Source: Pseudomonas peradeniyensis
GTDB taxonomy: Bacteria > Pseudomonadota > Gammaproteobacteria > Pseudomonadales > Pseudomonadaceae
Direction of reading: 5' to 3'
DNA length: 64,000 nt
NCBI RefSeq assembly: GCF_014268935.2
Contig: NZ_JABWRJ020000003.1
Coordinates: 1 to 64,000 of the forward strand
Of this stretch, positions 41,176-50,613 are shown in pieces. The notes beneath the pieces are model-generated. The model ran no database searches. It saw only the letters and a list, made by a program, of their open reading frames with translations, and was not told the DNA's origin. The position numbers were made by a program, and so were the translations under genes. Each line of letters begins with the position of its first letter. The first letter of the stretch is position 1.

Positions 41176-41293
41176 CGATACTCCTCTTGAATCCCGGCTA
41201 GCATACCGCCGACTGATGGCCATTTGCCAAACCACTGGTCACGCCGGGACTTCTCACACGGTTCGCGGGTGCCTGCTGGTGCTCGACCGCAAA

Positions 41294-41322
41294 CGAAAAC
41301 GCCCGGCGGTTGCCGGGCGTTC
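41294..41322 (-). terminator. Terminator of pstCAB-phoU
   Basis: Stem AACGCCCGGC / GCCGGGCGTT (loop GGTT), followed on the minus strand by TTTTCGTTTG. It lies 17 bases after the phoU stop codon. Confidence 0.88.
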
Positions 41323-41338
41323 ATGCTCGGGAGCAATC

Positions 41339-42109
41339 CTATTTATCGTCCGGTTCAGCCGGAACATTAGCGATTTCGCCCTCATCGAACGCTTCGCCCT
41401 GCACCTCGGCTTTCATGCGCTTGAGGCCCATGTGGCGCACGTCGGTGCCGCGCACCAGGTAGATCACCAGCTCCGAAATGTTGCGCGCGTGGTCGCCGAT
41501 GCGCTCCAGCGAACGCAGGGCCCAGATCACGCTGAGCACGCGGGAGATCGAGCGCGGGTCTTCCATCATGTAGGTGACCAGCTCGCGCAGCGCGGTCTTG
41601 TATTCACGGTCGATGGTCTTGTCGTACTGGGCCACCGACAGCGCCAGGTCGGCGTCGAAACGGGCGAAGGCGTCCAGCGCGTCGCGGACCATGTTGCGCA
41701 CCTGGTCGCCGATGTGGCGCACCTCGACGTAGCCGCGTGGCGACTCGCCTTCCTCGCACAGCTGGATGGCACGGCGGGCGATCTTGGTCGATTCGTCACC
41801 GATGCGCTCCAGGTCGATCACCGACTTGGAGATGCTGATGATCAGGCGCAGGTCGGAGGCCGCCGGCTGGCGACGGGCGAGGATGCGCACGCACTCCTCG
41901 TCGATGTTGCGTTCCATCTGGTTGATCTGTTCATCGACCTCGCGCACCTGCTGGGCCAGGCCCGAATCGGCCTCGATCAGCGCGGTGACGGCGTCGTTCA
42001 CTTGCTTCTCGACCAGGCCGCCCATGGCCAGCAGGTGGCTGCGCACCTCCTCGAGCTCGGCATTGAACTGCTGGGAGATGTGGTGGGTAAGGCTTTCTTT
42101 GTTGATCAT
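41339..42109 (-). CDS. phoU: Phosphate signalling complex protein PhoU
   Basis: A 256-residue cytoplasmic protein of two three-helix bundles, each with a metal-binding motif: DLERIGDESTKIARRAI and SLERIGDHARNISELVIY. It links the Pst transporter to PhoR and holds back phoB activity in high phosphate. The start MINKESLTHHISQQFNAELE is the family N-terminus; a long upstream frame extends only into a REP. It lies after pstB with a REP pair in the gap. Confidence 0.96.
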   Translation of the reverse strand: MINKESLTHHISQQFNAELEEVRSHLLAMGGLVEKQVNDAVTALIEADSGLAQQVREVDEQINQMERNIDEECVRILARRQPAASDLRLIISISKSVIDLERIGDESTKIARRAIQLCEEGESPRGYVEVRHIGDQVRNMVRDALDAFARFDADLALSVAQYDKTIDREYKTALRELVTYMMEDPRSISRVLSVIWALRSLERIGDHARNISELVIYLVRGTDVRHMGLKRMKAEVQGEAFDEGEIANVPAEPDDK

Positions 42110-42183
42110 CGTTTCGCTCCGCGAAGCAGCTGCAGGCTTCAAGTCGTTCGTGTCGTTCCCTGGCTTACTGGCATTACCTGGTT

Positions 42184-42271
42184 CTGTGGGAGCGGGCTTG
42201 CCCGCGAACACCGGCAAAGCCGGTGCCAGCCACCGTGGTGCCTGCTTCGCGGGCAAGCCCGCTCCCACAGA
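42184..42271. repeat. REP inverted pair with inner hairpin
   Basis: GGAGCGGGCTTGCCCGCGAA and mirror TTCGCGGGCAAGCCCGCTCC around ACACCGGCAAAGCCGGTGCC (itself a hairpin). It sits inside the pst-pho operon between pstB and phoU and may lower phoU expression relative to pstB (inference). Confidence 0.9.
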
Positions 42272-42297
42272 GGCACCCGCCCCCTGGCGAGCAACTG

Positions 42298-43131
42298 CTA
42301 GCCGTAGCGACCGGTGATGTAGTCTTCGGTCTGCTTCTTCGCCGGGTTGGTGAACAGCGTGTCGGTATCACCGAATTCGACCAGTTTGCCCATGTACATG
42401 AACGCGGTGTAGTCCGAAACGCGGGCCGCCTGCTGCATGTTATGGGTCACGATGACGATGGTGTACTTGGATTTCAGTTCGTAGATCAGCTCCTCGACCT
42501 TCAGGGTCGAGATCGGGTCCAGCGCCGAGCACGGTTCGTCGAGCAGCAGCACTTCCGGCTCCACGGCGATGGTACGGGCGATCACCAGACGCTGCTGCTG
42601 GCCACCGGACAGGCCCAGGGCCGAGTCATGCAGGCGGTCCTTGACCTCGTCCCACAGCGCCGCGCCCTTCAGCGCCCACTCGACGGCTTCGTCGAGCACG
42701 CGCTTCTTGTTGATGCCCTGGATGCGCAGGCCGTAGACCACGTTCTCGTAGATGGTCTTGGGGAACGGGTTGGGCTTCTGGAACACCATGCCCACGCGGC
42801 GGCGCAGCTCGGCCACGTCCTCGCCCTTGCGGTAGATGTTGTTGCCGTACAGGTTGATGGCGCCTTCCACGCGGCAGCCATCGACCAGGTCGTTCATGCG
42901 GTTGAAGGTCCGCAGCAGCGTGGACTTGCCGCAGCCGGACGGGCCGATGAAGGCAGTCACGCGCTGCTTGGGGATGTTCAGGCTGACGTCGAACAGCGCT
43001 TGCTTGTCGCCGTAGAACAGGGACAGCCCAGGTACTTCGATGGCCACGGTCTCTTCGGCCAGGCGCAGGCTCTGCTTGTCGCGGCCCAGGGCCGACATGT
43101 CGATGCCGTGGGCGTGGGATTCATGCTGCAT
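42298..43131 (-). CDS. pstB: Phosphate ABC transporter ATP-binding protein PstB
   Basis: A 277-residue ABC ATPase. Walker [13 protein letters not shown]-loop [20 protein letters not shown], signature [13 protein letters not shown], Walker [17 protein letters not shown] and His switch [14 protein letters not shown]. It energises the PstSCAB phosphate importer. The ATG at 43131 (MQHESHAHG) has a GGAG 8 bases before and is preferred over the one at 43143. It follows pstA in the operon. Confidence 0.97.
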   Translation of the reverse strand: MQHESHAHGIDMSALGRDKQSLRLAEETVAIEVPGLSLFYGDKQALFDVSLNIPKQRVTAFIGPSGCGKSTLLRTFNRMNDLVDGCRVEGAINLYGNNIYRKGEDVAELRRRVGMVFQKPNPFPKTIYENVVYGLRIQGINKKRVLDEAVEWALKGAALWDEVKDRLHDSALGLSGGQQQRLVIARTIAVEPEVLLLDEPCSALDPISTLKVEELIYELKSKYTIVIVTHNMQQAARVSDYTAFMYMGKLVEFGDTDTLFTNPAKKQTEDYITGRYG

Positions 43132-43203
43132 GGTCAACTCCATACGCTATCAATTCGTTTCAAAGGGCCGCCCGGTGTTCGGGCGGCACGCTTGCAATCA
43201 GGA

Positions 43204-44874
43204 TCAGTGGTCGAGCGCCTTGTACTTCTCGCGCAGGTGGTTACGGATCCACACCGCCGAGAGGTTGAGGGTGGCGATCACCAGCACCAGCAACAGCGCG
43301 GTGGCGTACACCAGCGGCCGCGCGGCCTCGACGTTGGGGCTCTGGAAGCCGACGTCGTAGATGTGGAAGCCCAGGTGCATGATCTTCTGGTCCAGGTGCA
43401 GGTACGGGTAGTTACCGTCCACCGGCAGCGACGGCGCCAGCTTCACCACACCCACCAGCATCAGCGGCGCCACTTCGCCGGCGGCGCGGGCCACGGCGAG
43501 GATCATGCCGGTCATCATGGCCGGGCTGGCCATCGGCAGGACGATCTTCCACAGGGTCTCGGCCTTGGTCGCGCCCAGGGCCAGCGAGCCCTCGCGCACC
43601 GTACGCGGAATCCGCGCCAGGCCTTCCTCGGTGGCCACGATCACCACCGGCACCGCCAGCAGCGCCAGGGTCAGCGAGGCCCAAAGCAGGCCAGGCGTGC
43701 CGAGGGTCGGCGCCGGCAGCGACTCGGGGAAGAACAGCCGGTCGATCGAGCCGCCCAGCACGTAGACGAAGAAACCCAGGCCGAACACGCCGTAGACGAT
43801 CGCCGGAACGCCGGCCAGGTTGTTCACCGCGATGCGGATCAACCGGGTCACCGGGCCCTGCTTGGCGTACTCGCGCAGGTACACCGCCGCCAGCACGCCG
43901 AACGGGGTGACGATCACGGCCATGATCAGGGTCATCATCACGGTGCCGAAGATGGCCGGGAAGATACCACCCTCGGTGTTGGCCTCACGCGGGTCGTCGC
44001 TGAGGAACTCCCACACCTTGGCGAAGTAGGCGCCCATCTTGGTCAGGCCGGACATGGCGTTCGGCTGGATGGCGTGGACCACCTTGCTCAGGTTGATCTC
44101 CACCTCGCGGCCGTTGCCGTCGCGGGCCACCAGGCTGTCGCGGGCGAAGGCCTGGTGCAGGCCGGTCAGGCGCTCCTCGATGGCCTTGTAGCGATTGTTC
44201 AGCTCAGCGCGCTCGGCGTCCATGTCGGCCTGGGCGGCAGCGTCCAGCTTGCCGTCCAGTTCCAGCTTGCGGCTGTGCAGGCGCAGGCGCTCGAGGCCAT
44301 GGTTGATGGCGCCGATGTCCTTCTTCTCCAGCTTCACCAACTGGTCGTTGAGTTCGCTGGCGCGCTTGAGGCGCGTCTGCAGCTCAGTCCAGGCCTCGGG
44401 GCCCTGGGCGACCACGCGGCCTTCTTCCTTGACGCTGACCAGGTAGCCGTAGAAGTTACCCCATTCGCGGCGCTCAAGGGCGATCAGGTCGACAGGCATT
44501 TGCTGGTCGACCAGCCACTCGCCCACGACCCAGGTGAAGTCAGTGCCGTTGAGGTCACGGTTACCGACCTTGATCAGCTCGCGGGTCATGAACTCCGGGC
44601 CCTGCTCGGGAACCGGCAGGCCGGCACCCTTGAGGCGTTCACGCGGTACTTCTTCCTTCTGTACCACTTCACCGATGACCACGTGGTCGGCCTGGCCCGG
44701 CACCTTGTAGGTGGCCTGGACCAGGTCGGCCGGCCAGAAGTGGCCCAGGCCGCGCACGGCGATCACGGCCAGCAGGCCGACGGTCATGATGACCGCCATG
44801 GCGACCGCGCCACCACTGATCCAGACGCCGGGGGCGCCGCTCTTGAACCAGCCTTTGAGGGAATCCTTTTTCAC
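43204..44874 (-). CDS. pstA: Phosphate ABC transporter permease PstA, large form
   Basis: A 556-residue permease, nearly twice the E. coli length (about 300). The C-terminal 270 residues are the normal PstA permease domain with five to six helices (EARP-like cytoplasmic loop LALGATKAETLWKIVLP). The first 270 hold one helix (about 20-45) and a large soluble insert with a coiled-coil-like Glu/Leu-rich stretch (LQTRLKRASELNDQLVKLEK). The same long form is known in other Pseudomonas. It starts 17 bases after pstC. Confidence 0.94.
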   Translation of the reverse strand: MKKDSLKGWFKSGAPGVWISGGAVAMAVIMTVGLLAVIAVRGLGHFWPADLVQATYKVPGQADHVVIGEVVQKEEVPRERLKGAGLPVPEQGPEFMTRELIKVGNRDLNGTDFTWVVGEWLVDQQMPVDLIALERREWGNFYGYLVSVKEEGRVVAQGPEAWTELQTRLKRASELNDQLVKLEKKDIGAINHGLERLRLHSRKLELDGKLDAAAQADMDAERAELNNRYKAIEERLTGLHQAFARDSLVARDGNGREVEINLSKVVHAIQPNAMSGLTKMGAYFAKVWEFLSDDPREANTEGGIFPAIFGTVMMTLIMAVIVTPFGVLAAVYLREYAKQGPVTRLIRIAVNNLAGVPAIVYGVFGLGFFVYVLGGSIDRLFFPESLPAPTLGTPGLLWASLTLALLAVPVVIVATEEGLARIPRTVREGSLALGATKAETLWKIVLPMASPAMMTGMILAVARAAGEVAPLMLVGVVKLAPSLPVDGNYPYLHLDQKIMHLGFHIYDVGFQSPNVEAARPLVYATALLLVLVIATLNLSAVWIRNHLREKYKALDH

Positions 44875-44891
44875 GGATCTCTACCTTTCTA

Positions 44892-47180
44892 TCAAAGCGA
44901 CGAGTATTTCTTGCGCAGGCGCTGGCGAATCAGCTCGGCCAGGGTGTTCATCACGAAGGTGAACATCAGCAGCACGAGGGCGGCGAGGAACAGCACACGA
45001 TAGTGGCTGCCACCGACTTCCGATTCGGGCATTTCCACGGCCACGTTGGCGGCCAGGGTGCGCATGCCCTCGAATAGGTTCATCTCCATCACCGGGGTGT
45101 TGCCGGTGGCCATCAGCACGATCATGGTCTCGCCCACCGCGCGGCCCATGCCGATCATCAGCGCCGAGAAGATGCCCGGGCTGGCAGTGAGGATGACCAC
45201 GCGGGTCAGGGTCTGCCACGGCGTGGCGCCCAGCGCCAGCGAACCCAGGGTCAGGCTGCGCGGCACGCTGAACACGGCGTCTTCGGCGATGGAATAGATG
45301 TTCGGGATGACCGCGAAGCCCATGGCGATGCCGACCACCAGGGCGTTGCGCTGGTCGTAGGTGATGCCGAGGTCGTTGCTGATCCACAGGCGCATGTCGC
45401 CCTTGAAGAACCAGCTCTCGAGGAACGGACTCATGTACAGGGCAAACCAGCCGATCACCAGGATCACCGGGATCAGGATCGCCGCTTCCCAGCCATCCGG
45501 AATGCGCAGGCGGATCGACTCCGGCAGGCGGCTCCAGCTGAAGCCGGCGAGCAGGATGCCGATCGGCATGATCACGAACAGGCTGAATACGCCCGGCAGG
45601 TGGCCTTCGAGGTACGGCGCGAGGAACAGGCCGGCGAAGAAGCCGAGGATCACCGTCGGCATCGCTTCCATCAGCTCGATTACCGGCTTGACCTTGCGGC
45701 GCATGCCCGGGGCCATGAAGTAGGCGGTGTAGATGGCGGCGGCGATGGCCAGCGGCGCGGCCAGGATCATCGCGTAGAACGCGGCCTTGAGCGTACCGAA
45801 GGTCAGCGGCGACAGGCTCAGCTTGGGTTCGAAGTCGGTGTTCGAGGCGGTCGACTGCCAGACATACTTAGGCTCGTCGTAGTTCTCGTACCAGACCTTG
45901 CCCCACAGCGCGCTGAAGGAGATCTCCGGGTGCGGGTTGCGCAGGCTCAGGGGCAGCAGCTTGCCACCTTCCTCGATGATGATGCGGTTGGCGCGTGGCG
46001 ACAGGGCCAGCACGCCCGCGCCTTCGGCGACCGATTCGACCAGCAGGGTGCGGTGCGCGGTGCTGTGGAACACGCCCAATTTGCCTTCGCTGTCCAGGGC
46101 GATGAAGCCCTTGCGGCGCTCTTCGGCGTCGATCTGCACCACCGGGGCCTTGCCCAGCTGGAAGCTGCGGATCAGCTTGAAGCGCGACTCGCCGTCCGGA
46201 TCGCGGGCCATGAACCACTGGCTCAGGCCGCCCTTGGAGTCACCGAAGATCAGCGAGATGCCACCGACCAGCTGGGCGGTCGCGGTGATTTCGGCGTTGC
46301 CGTCTTCCAGCAGCTTGTAGCGACCATTGAGGCTCTTGTCGCGCAGGCTGAACACGTCGGCGGTGGCGCGACCGTTGACCACGTACAGCCACTGCTGGCG
46401 CGGGTCGATGAAGATGTTCTTCACCACCTCGGTCATCTGCGGCAGCTCGATGCGGTTCTGCTCGATGGTGACCTCGTCGGTCATCATGTTCTCGGTACGC
46501 GACAGCTCGACCACCTGCAGGTGCGCGCCAGTGGAGCCGGCCAGCAACAGGGTGTCGCCATTGACGTTGACGCTCACGTGTTCCAGCGCGCGGCCCTGGT
46601 CATCCAGGGTGAACAGGTCCTGACCATAGGGGTAGTCGATACCCGGCTCGATGGTCTTCTTGTTGTCCGGATAGGTGATCTTGTAGGTGTGGTGGAACAC
46701 CAGCGCCTGGCCATTGGACAGGCCCAGCACCACCAGCGGGCTGCCGGGCTGGTCGGTGCTGATCGAGCTGACCTGGGCGCCGGCGGGCAGCGGCAGGTCG
46801 ACGCGCTTCAGTTCGTTGCCGGTCTTGGTGTCGAAGAACAGCGCCTGGCCCTTGTCGGACACACGCATGCCCACGAGGTTCTGCTCCTCGAGGGCGATCA
46901 TCAGGGGCTTGCCGGCGTCCTGTTGCAGCCAGGTCGGCTCCAGGGCCTTCTTGCTGGTCAGTTCGGCACCCTGGAACAGCGGCAGCACCACATAGGCCAG
47001 GTAGAAGAAGATCAGCGTGATCGCTGCCAGCACGGCGAGGCCGCCCACCAGGACGTACCAGCGGGTCAGACGGTCCTTGAGGGCGCGCATGCGGCGCTTG
47101 CGTTGCAACTCGGGCGTATTGAAATCAATGCGCACGGGAGGAGAATTTTGGGTCATTGTGGAGTTGGCCAGATCATTCAT
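44892..47180 (-). CDS. pstC: Phosphate ABC transporter permease PstC, large form
   Basis: A 762-residue permease, more than twice the E. coli PstC. One helix at about residues 42-65, then about 350 residues likely periplasmic with beta-rich, WD/propeller-like text (VSSISTDQPGSPLVVLGLSN, LAGSTGAHLQVVELS), then the permease domain with SLALGATPWQTLTRVVILTA. The ATG at 47180 has AGGGTG upstream; MTQNSPPVR at 47156 is an alternative. It has its own Pho box, so pstC is not solely read through from pstS. Confidence 0.92.
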   Translation of the reverse strand: MNDLANSTMTQNSPPVRIDFNTPELQRKRRMRALKDRLTRWYVLVGGLAVLAAITLIFFYLAYVVLPLFQGAELTSKKALEPTWLQQDAGKPLMIALEEQNLVGMRVSDKGQALFFDTKTGNELKRVDLPLPAGAQVSSISTDQPGSPLVVLGLSNGQALVFHHTYKITYPDNKKTIEPGIDYPYGQDLFTLDDQGRALEHVSVNVNGDTLLLAGSTGAHLQVVELSRTENMMTDEVTIEQNRIELPQMTEVVKNIFIDPRQQWLYVVNGRATADVFSLRDKSLNGRYKLLEDGNAEITATAQLVGGISLIFGDSKGGLSQWFMARDPDGESRFKLIRSFQLGKAPVVQIDAEERRKGFIALDSEGKLGVFHSTAHRTLLVESVAEGAGVLALSPRANRIIIEEGGKLLPLSLRNPHPEISFSALWGKVWYENYDEPKYVWQSTASNTDFEPKLSLSPLTFGTLKAAFYAMILAAPLAIAAAIYTAYFMAPGMRRKVKPVIELMEAMPTVILGFFAGLFLAPYLEGHLPGVFSLFVIMPIGILLAGFSWSRLPESIRLRIPDGWEAAILIPVILVIGWFALYMSPFLESWFFKGDMRLWISNDLGITYDQRNALVVGIAMGFAVIPNIYSIAEDAVFSVPRSLTLGSLALGATPWQTLTRVVILTASPGIFSALMIGMGRAVGETMIVLMATGNTPVMEMNLFEGMRTLAANVAVEMPESEVGGSHYRVLFLAALVLLMFTFVMNTLAELIRQRLRKKYSSL

Positions 47181-47202
47181 GCGCACACCCTAGCGGTCCC
47201 GT

Positions 47203-47220
47203 ATGACAAAAACATGACAG
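47203..47220 (-). promoter_or_regulatory. Pho box upstream of pstC
   Basis: Minus strand CTGTCATGTTTTTGTCAT: 7-mers CTGTCAT and TTGTCAT separated by GTTT, a near-ideal PhoB site, 23 bases upstream of the pstC ATG. A second promoter downstream of pstS is implied. Confidence 0.85.
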
Positions 47221-47231
47221 TGCAGTGACGC

Positions 47232-47263
47232 AAAAAAGCCCGCCGCTCAGGAGCCCTGGCTTC
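47232..47263 (-). terminator. Rho-independent terminator after pstS
   Basis: Minus strand: AAGCC ... GCTC ct GAGC ... GGGCTT stem followed by TTTTTTG. Separates pstS from the Pho box of pstC. Confidence 0.7.
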
Positions 47264-47283
47264 GGACTAAGGAATTCGTGGAG

Positions 47284-47310
47284 GAGGCCGGCATTGTGGT
47301 CACCGGCCTC
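47284..47310 (-). promoter_or_regulatory. mRNA-stabilising type hairpin at the pstS 3' end
   Basis: Perfect stem GAGGCCGG / CCGGCCTC, 12 bases downstream of the pstS stop codon and without a T-run. Probably protects the pstS message end (inference). Confidence 0.6.
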
Positions 47311-47322
47311 ATCCTCAGTTAC

Positions 47323-48321
47323 TTACTTCTTTGCAACGTTACCCGCGTGGGACAGACCCAGGTCAGCCAGGGTCTTGTCGACCACCTTGGCTGGCAGCGG
47401 GATGTAGCCGTCCTTCACGACAACCTGCTGGCCGGCCTGGGACAGCACCAGCTTGACGAACTCGGCTTCCAGCGGGGCCAGAGGCTTGTTCGGCGCCTTG
47501 TTGACGTAGACGTACAGGAAGCGCGACAGCGGATAGGTACCGTTCAGGGCGTTGGCTTCGTTGTCTTCGACGAAGGTGCCGCCGTCTTTCTTGGCCAGAG
47601 GCACGGTCTTGACGCTGGCGGTCTTGTAGCCGATGCCCGAGTAGCCAATGCCGTTCAGCGAGGAGCTGATCGACTGCACGACCGAGGCCGAGCCAGGCTG
47701 TTCGTTGACGTTAGGCTTGAAGTCGCCTTTGCACAGGGCTTCTTCCTTGAAGTAGCCGTAGGTGCCCGATACCGAGTTACGGCCGAACAGCTGGACCGGC
47801 TTGTTGGCCAGGTCGCCGGTCACGCCGACGTCACCCCAGGTCTTGATCTCGCTCTTGCCACCGCACAGGCGGGTGGAGGAGAAGATGGCGTCGACCTGAG
47901 CCATGGTCAGGCCCTTGATCGGGTTGTCCTTGTGCACGAATACGGCCAGGGCGTCGACGGCGACCGGGATGGCGGTCGGCTTGTAGCCGTATTTCTGCTC
48001 GAAGGCCTGCAGCTCGACGTCTTTCATCTTGCGGCTCATCGGGCCCAGGTTGGCGGTGCCTTCGGTCAGCGCGGGCGGCGCGGTGGAGGAGCCGGCGGCC
48101 TGGATCTGGATGTTTACGTTCGGATATTCCTTCTTGTAGGCCTCGGCCCACAGGGTCATCAGGTTCGCGAGGGTGTCGGAACCGACGCTGGAGAGGTTGC
48201 CCGATACACCGGTGGTCTTGGTGTAGGTCGGGATTGCAGGATCGACAGCGGCGACCGCATTGGCGGCAGCGACGCCAGCGGCGGCAAAGGTCAGGGCCGC
48301 CATCAAACGCTTCAGTTTCAT
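47323..48321 (-). CDS. pstS: Phosphate ABC transporter substrate-binding protein PstS
   Basis: A 332-residue periplasmic phosphate-binding protein. Signal peptide about 1-24 ([20 protein letters not shown], then NAVA). Phosphate-site pieces: [40 protein letters not shown], and [18 protein letters not shown]. It feeds PstCAB. It has a strong upstream Pho box and a downstream terminator, so it can be made in excess over the permease genes. Confidence 0.96.
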   Translation of the reverse strand: MKLKRLMAALTFAAAGVAAANAVAAVDPAIPTYTKTTGVSGNLSSVGSDTLANLMTLWAEAYKKEYPNVNIQIQAAGSSTAPPALTEGTANLGPMSRKMKDVELQAFEQKYGYKPTAIPVAVDALAVFVHKDNPIKGLTMAQVDAIFSSTRLCGGKSEIKTWGDVGVTGDLANKPVQLFGRNSVSGTYGYFKEEALCKGDFKPNVNEQPGSASVVQSISSSLNGIGYSGIGYKTASVKTVPLAKKDGGTFVEDNEANALNGTYPLSRFLYVYVNKAPNKPLAPLEAEFVKLVLSQAGQQVVVKDGYIPLPAKVVDKTLADLGLSHAGNVAKK

Positions 48322-48397
48322 GCCTTGCTCCTAGCAGGAATATCGTGGGTTGTGAGATGGAACGGGCCCAAGTATCTGCAGGCCGCATGAACACTCT

Positions 48398-48415
48398 ATG
48401 ACTCGAATATGACAA
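48398..48415 (-). promoter_or_regulatory. Pho box upstream of pstS
   Basis: Minus strand TTGTCATATTCGAGTCAT: 7-mers TTGTCAT and GAGTCAT with a 4-base spacer, 77 bases before the pstS ATG. Strong PhoB site. Confidence 0.88.
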
Positions 48416-48422
48416 TTGGATG

Positions 48423-48454
48423 AAAGGCCATCACCGGGAACCGGGATGGCCTTT
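48423..48454 (-). terminator. Terminator of the MFS gene
   Basis: Perfect 10-bp stem AAAGGCCATC / GATGGCCTTT with a 12-base loop between the MFS stop and the pstS Pho box; short T-run only. Confidence 0.7.
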
Positions 48455-48489
48455 ACAGGATGTTGCAGAGGAGGAGTTTAGAGCGGGTG

Positions 48490-49779
48490 TCAGCGTTTAC
48501 GAGCGAGCAAATAGGTGCCCACCAGCAGACCAACGGCACACAGGCACGCCACGTAGTAGGCCGGCGCCATCGGGCTGAACTTGAGCAGCGCGGTCACCAC
48601 CATCGGCGTCAGCCCGCCAAAGATCGCGTAGGCCAGGTTGTAGGAGAACGACAAGCCGCTGAAGCGCACCACCGGCGGGAACGCCTTGACCATCACGTAC
48701 GGCACGGCGCCGACGATGCCCACGCACAGGCCGGTCAGGGCATACAGCGGGAACAGCAGGTCCGGGCGGGTCGGCAGGCTGTGGTAGAAGGCCCAGGACG
48801 ACGCCAGCAACGCCAGGCTGCCAACGATGAACACGCGCCCAGCGCCAAAACGGTCTGCCAGGCTGCCAGCCCCGATGCAGCCCAGGCTGAGCAGCACGAT
48901 GGCCAGGCTGTTGGCCTTGAGCGAATCGGTGGGGCTGACGTGATAGAGGCTCTGCAGCAAGGCCGGGGTCATCAGGATGATCACCACGATGCCGGCCGAC
49001 AGCAGCCAGGTGAGCAGCATCGACAGGATGATCGCACCGCGATGGTCGCGCAGCACCGCGCGCAGCGGCAGTTCTTCGGCCAGGGCCTTGCGCGCCTGCA
49101 TCTCGGCGAACACCGGGGTCTCATGCAGCCAGCGGCGCAGGTAGACCGCGAAGAAGCCGAACACCCCACCGAGCAGGAACGGGATACGCCAGGCGTAATC
49201 CGCCACCTCCTCGGGGGTGTAGAGCGTGTTGATCAGGGTCGCCACCAGCGAGCCAAGCAGGATGCCCGAGGTTAGCCCCGCGGTCAGGGTGCCGCAGGCA
49301 TAGCCGGTGTTGCGCGCCGGCACGTGCTCGGAGACGAACACCCAGGCCCCCGGCACCTCGCCGCCGATGGCCGCGCCCTGGATCACCCGCATCAACAGCA
49401 GCAGGATCGGCGCCCACAGGCCAATCTGCGCATAGGTGGGCAGCAGGCCCATCACCAGGGTCGGTACGGCCATCAGGAAGATGCTCAGGGTGAACATCTT
49501 CTTGCGCCCGAGCAGGTCGCCGAAGTGGGCCATGACGATGCCGCCCAGGGGGCGCGCCAGGTAGCCGGCGGCGAAGATGCCGAAGGTCTGCATCAGGCGC
49601 AGCCACTCAGGCATGTCGGCGGGGAAGAACAGCTTGCCGACCACCGTGGCGAAGAACACGAAGATGATGAAGTCGTAGAACTCCAAGGCTCCGCCCAGGG
49701 CGGACAGCGAGAGGGTCTTGTAGTCACTGCGGGACAACGGCCGGGACGGCTGCTCGATACTGCTCTGCACGGAGGTCAT
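48490..49779 (-). CDS. MFS transporter, metabolite:H+ symporter type (MHS)
   Basis: A 429-residue transporter with about 12 helices. The MHS features SALGGALEFYDFIIFVFFAT and AGYLARPLGGIVMAHFGDLL, then GRKKMFTLSIFLMAVPTLVM, resemble citrate/proline/ShiA symporters; the substrate is unknown. The ATG at 49779 is chosen; the upstream frame is unsupported. It ends before a terminator hairpin and diverges from the thioesterase gene. Confidence 0.9.
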   Translation of the reverse strand: MTSVQSSIEQPSRPLSRSDYKTLSLSALGGALEFYDFIIFVFFATVVGKLFFPADMPEWLRLMQTFGIFAAGYLARPLGGIVMAHFGDLLGRKKMFTLSIFLMAVPTLVMGLLPTYAQIGLWAPILLLLMRVIQGAAIGGEVPGAWVFVSEHVPARNTGYACGTLTAGLTSGILLGSLVATLINTLYTPEEVADYAWRIPFLLGGVFGFFAVYLRRWLHETPVFAEMQARKALAEELPLRAVLRDHRGAIILSMLLTWLLSAGIVVIILMTPALLQSLYHVSPTDSLKANSLAIVLLSLGCIGAGSLADRFGAGRVFIVGSLALLASSWAFYHSLPTRPDLLFPLYALTGLCVGIVGAVPYVMVKAFPPVVRFSGLSFSYNLAYAIFGGLTPMVVTALLKFSPMAPAYYVACLCAVGLLVGTYLLARKR

Positions 49780-50141
49780 CGCTGTTCTTTCTCTTGTAGG
49801 TCTGCGGACCGCTTGGCATGCGGCTTCTGGATTGGCTAGGCAGCGAAGATAGCAAATTGCCGAGCCGCGCTCATAGCGGTACAAAATCCATACAGATATT
49901 CATGAATGTGCGGTCGTCGCTGGCTGTGCAGGTATATATACTGCCCGCTCGTAGGAAAAGGTTGCTTCCATTGTGGGAAGTTGTGCGAAAACGTCGGTCA
50001 TTGTTGTCAGACTGTTTCGCAGAGTTTCCCTTTGGCCGCCTCGCGAAGCGAAATCAGCGTAGTATGCGTGTTGCTGAATCGTTTTTACGGCGTCCTTCAT
50101 TGCGCCACCAACGAAGCTTCACGGGTCAGAGGCCCCACGGC
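49780..50141. other. 362-base intergenic region between MFS and thioesterase genes
   Basis: No supported gene. It is more AT-rich near 49850-50000 and contains the perfect 10-base palindrome GTATATATAC (49932-49941), a possible regulator site for the MFS gene, plus promoter-like TTGTCAGAC at about 50004. Short frames on both strands lack ribosome sites. Confidence 0.5.
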
Positions 50142-50540
50142 ATGATTGAGCTCGAACAAGAAGATCCTATCCCGCAGGGCGACCTGGCCTTGCAGATCAC
50201 CGCGCTGCCACGCGAGACCAATGGTTTCGGCGATATCTTCGGCGGCTGGCTGGTCGCCCAGATGGACCTGGCCGGCACCGCCATGGCCAGCCGCGTCGCC
50301 GGTGGCCGGGTGGCCACGGTAGCCATCGACCGCATGGCCTTCCTGGTGCCGGTGGCGGTGGGCGCTCAGCTGTCCTTCTATACCCAGACCCTGGAGATCG
50401 GTCGCAGCTCGATCCAGATGATGGTCGAAGTGTGGAGCGACGACCCGCTGTCCAGCGAATGGCGCAAGGTCACCGAAGCCGTGTTCGTGTTCGTCGCCAT
50501 CGACGGCAGCGGTCGCACCCGCTCGGTGCCTCGTCGCTGA
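50142..50540 (+). CDS. Acyl-CoA thioesterase, hotdog fold (YciA type)
   Basis: A 132-residue hotdog-fold thioesterase. Key segment: LPRETNGFGDIFGGWLVAQM, with GNxFGGxL-like loop and the catalytic Asp (DLAGTAMAS). The C-terminal KVTEAVFVFVAIDGSGRTRS is also typical. It hydrolyses acyl-CoA thioesters. The ATG at 50142 begins MIELEQEDPIPQGDLALQIT; the frame continues upstream only as open sequence. Confidence 0.92.
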   Translation: MIELEQEDPIPQGDLALQITALPRETNGFGDIFGGWLVAQMDLAGTAMASRVAGGRVATVAIDRMAFLVPVAVGAQLSFYTQTLEIGRSSIQMMVEVWSDDPLSSEWRKVTEAVFVFVAIDGSGRTRSVPRR

Positions 50541-50613
50541 GCCGAGCGAGCGGTAAACTCATTGCACGTCACCGGGTCCAACGGCCTGACAGACAATCAA
50601 TGAGACGAGCGCA

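Noticed and set aside
42223..45003. 926-codon open frame on the plus strand opposite pstB and pstA
   Set aside because: His/Gln/Val-rich artefact text typical of antisense frames to GC-rich genes; pstB and pstA are certain.
49900..50100. 66-codon minus-strand frame in the MFS/thioesterase gap
   Set aside because: No good ribosome site, no recognisable family and close to the thioesterase start; not supported.
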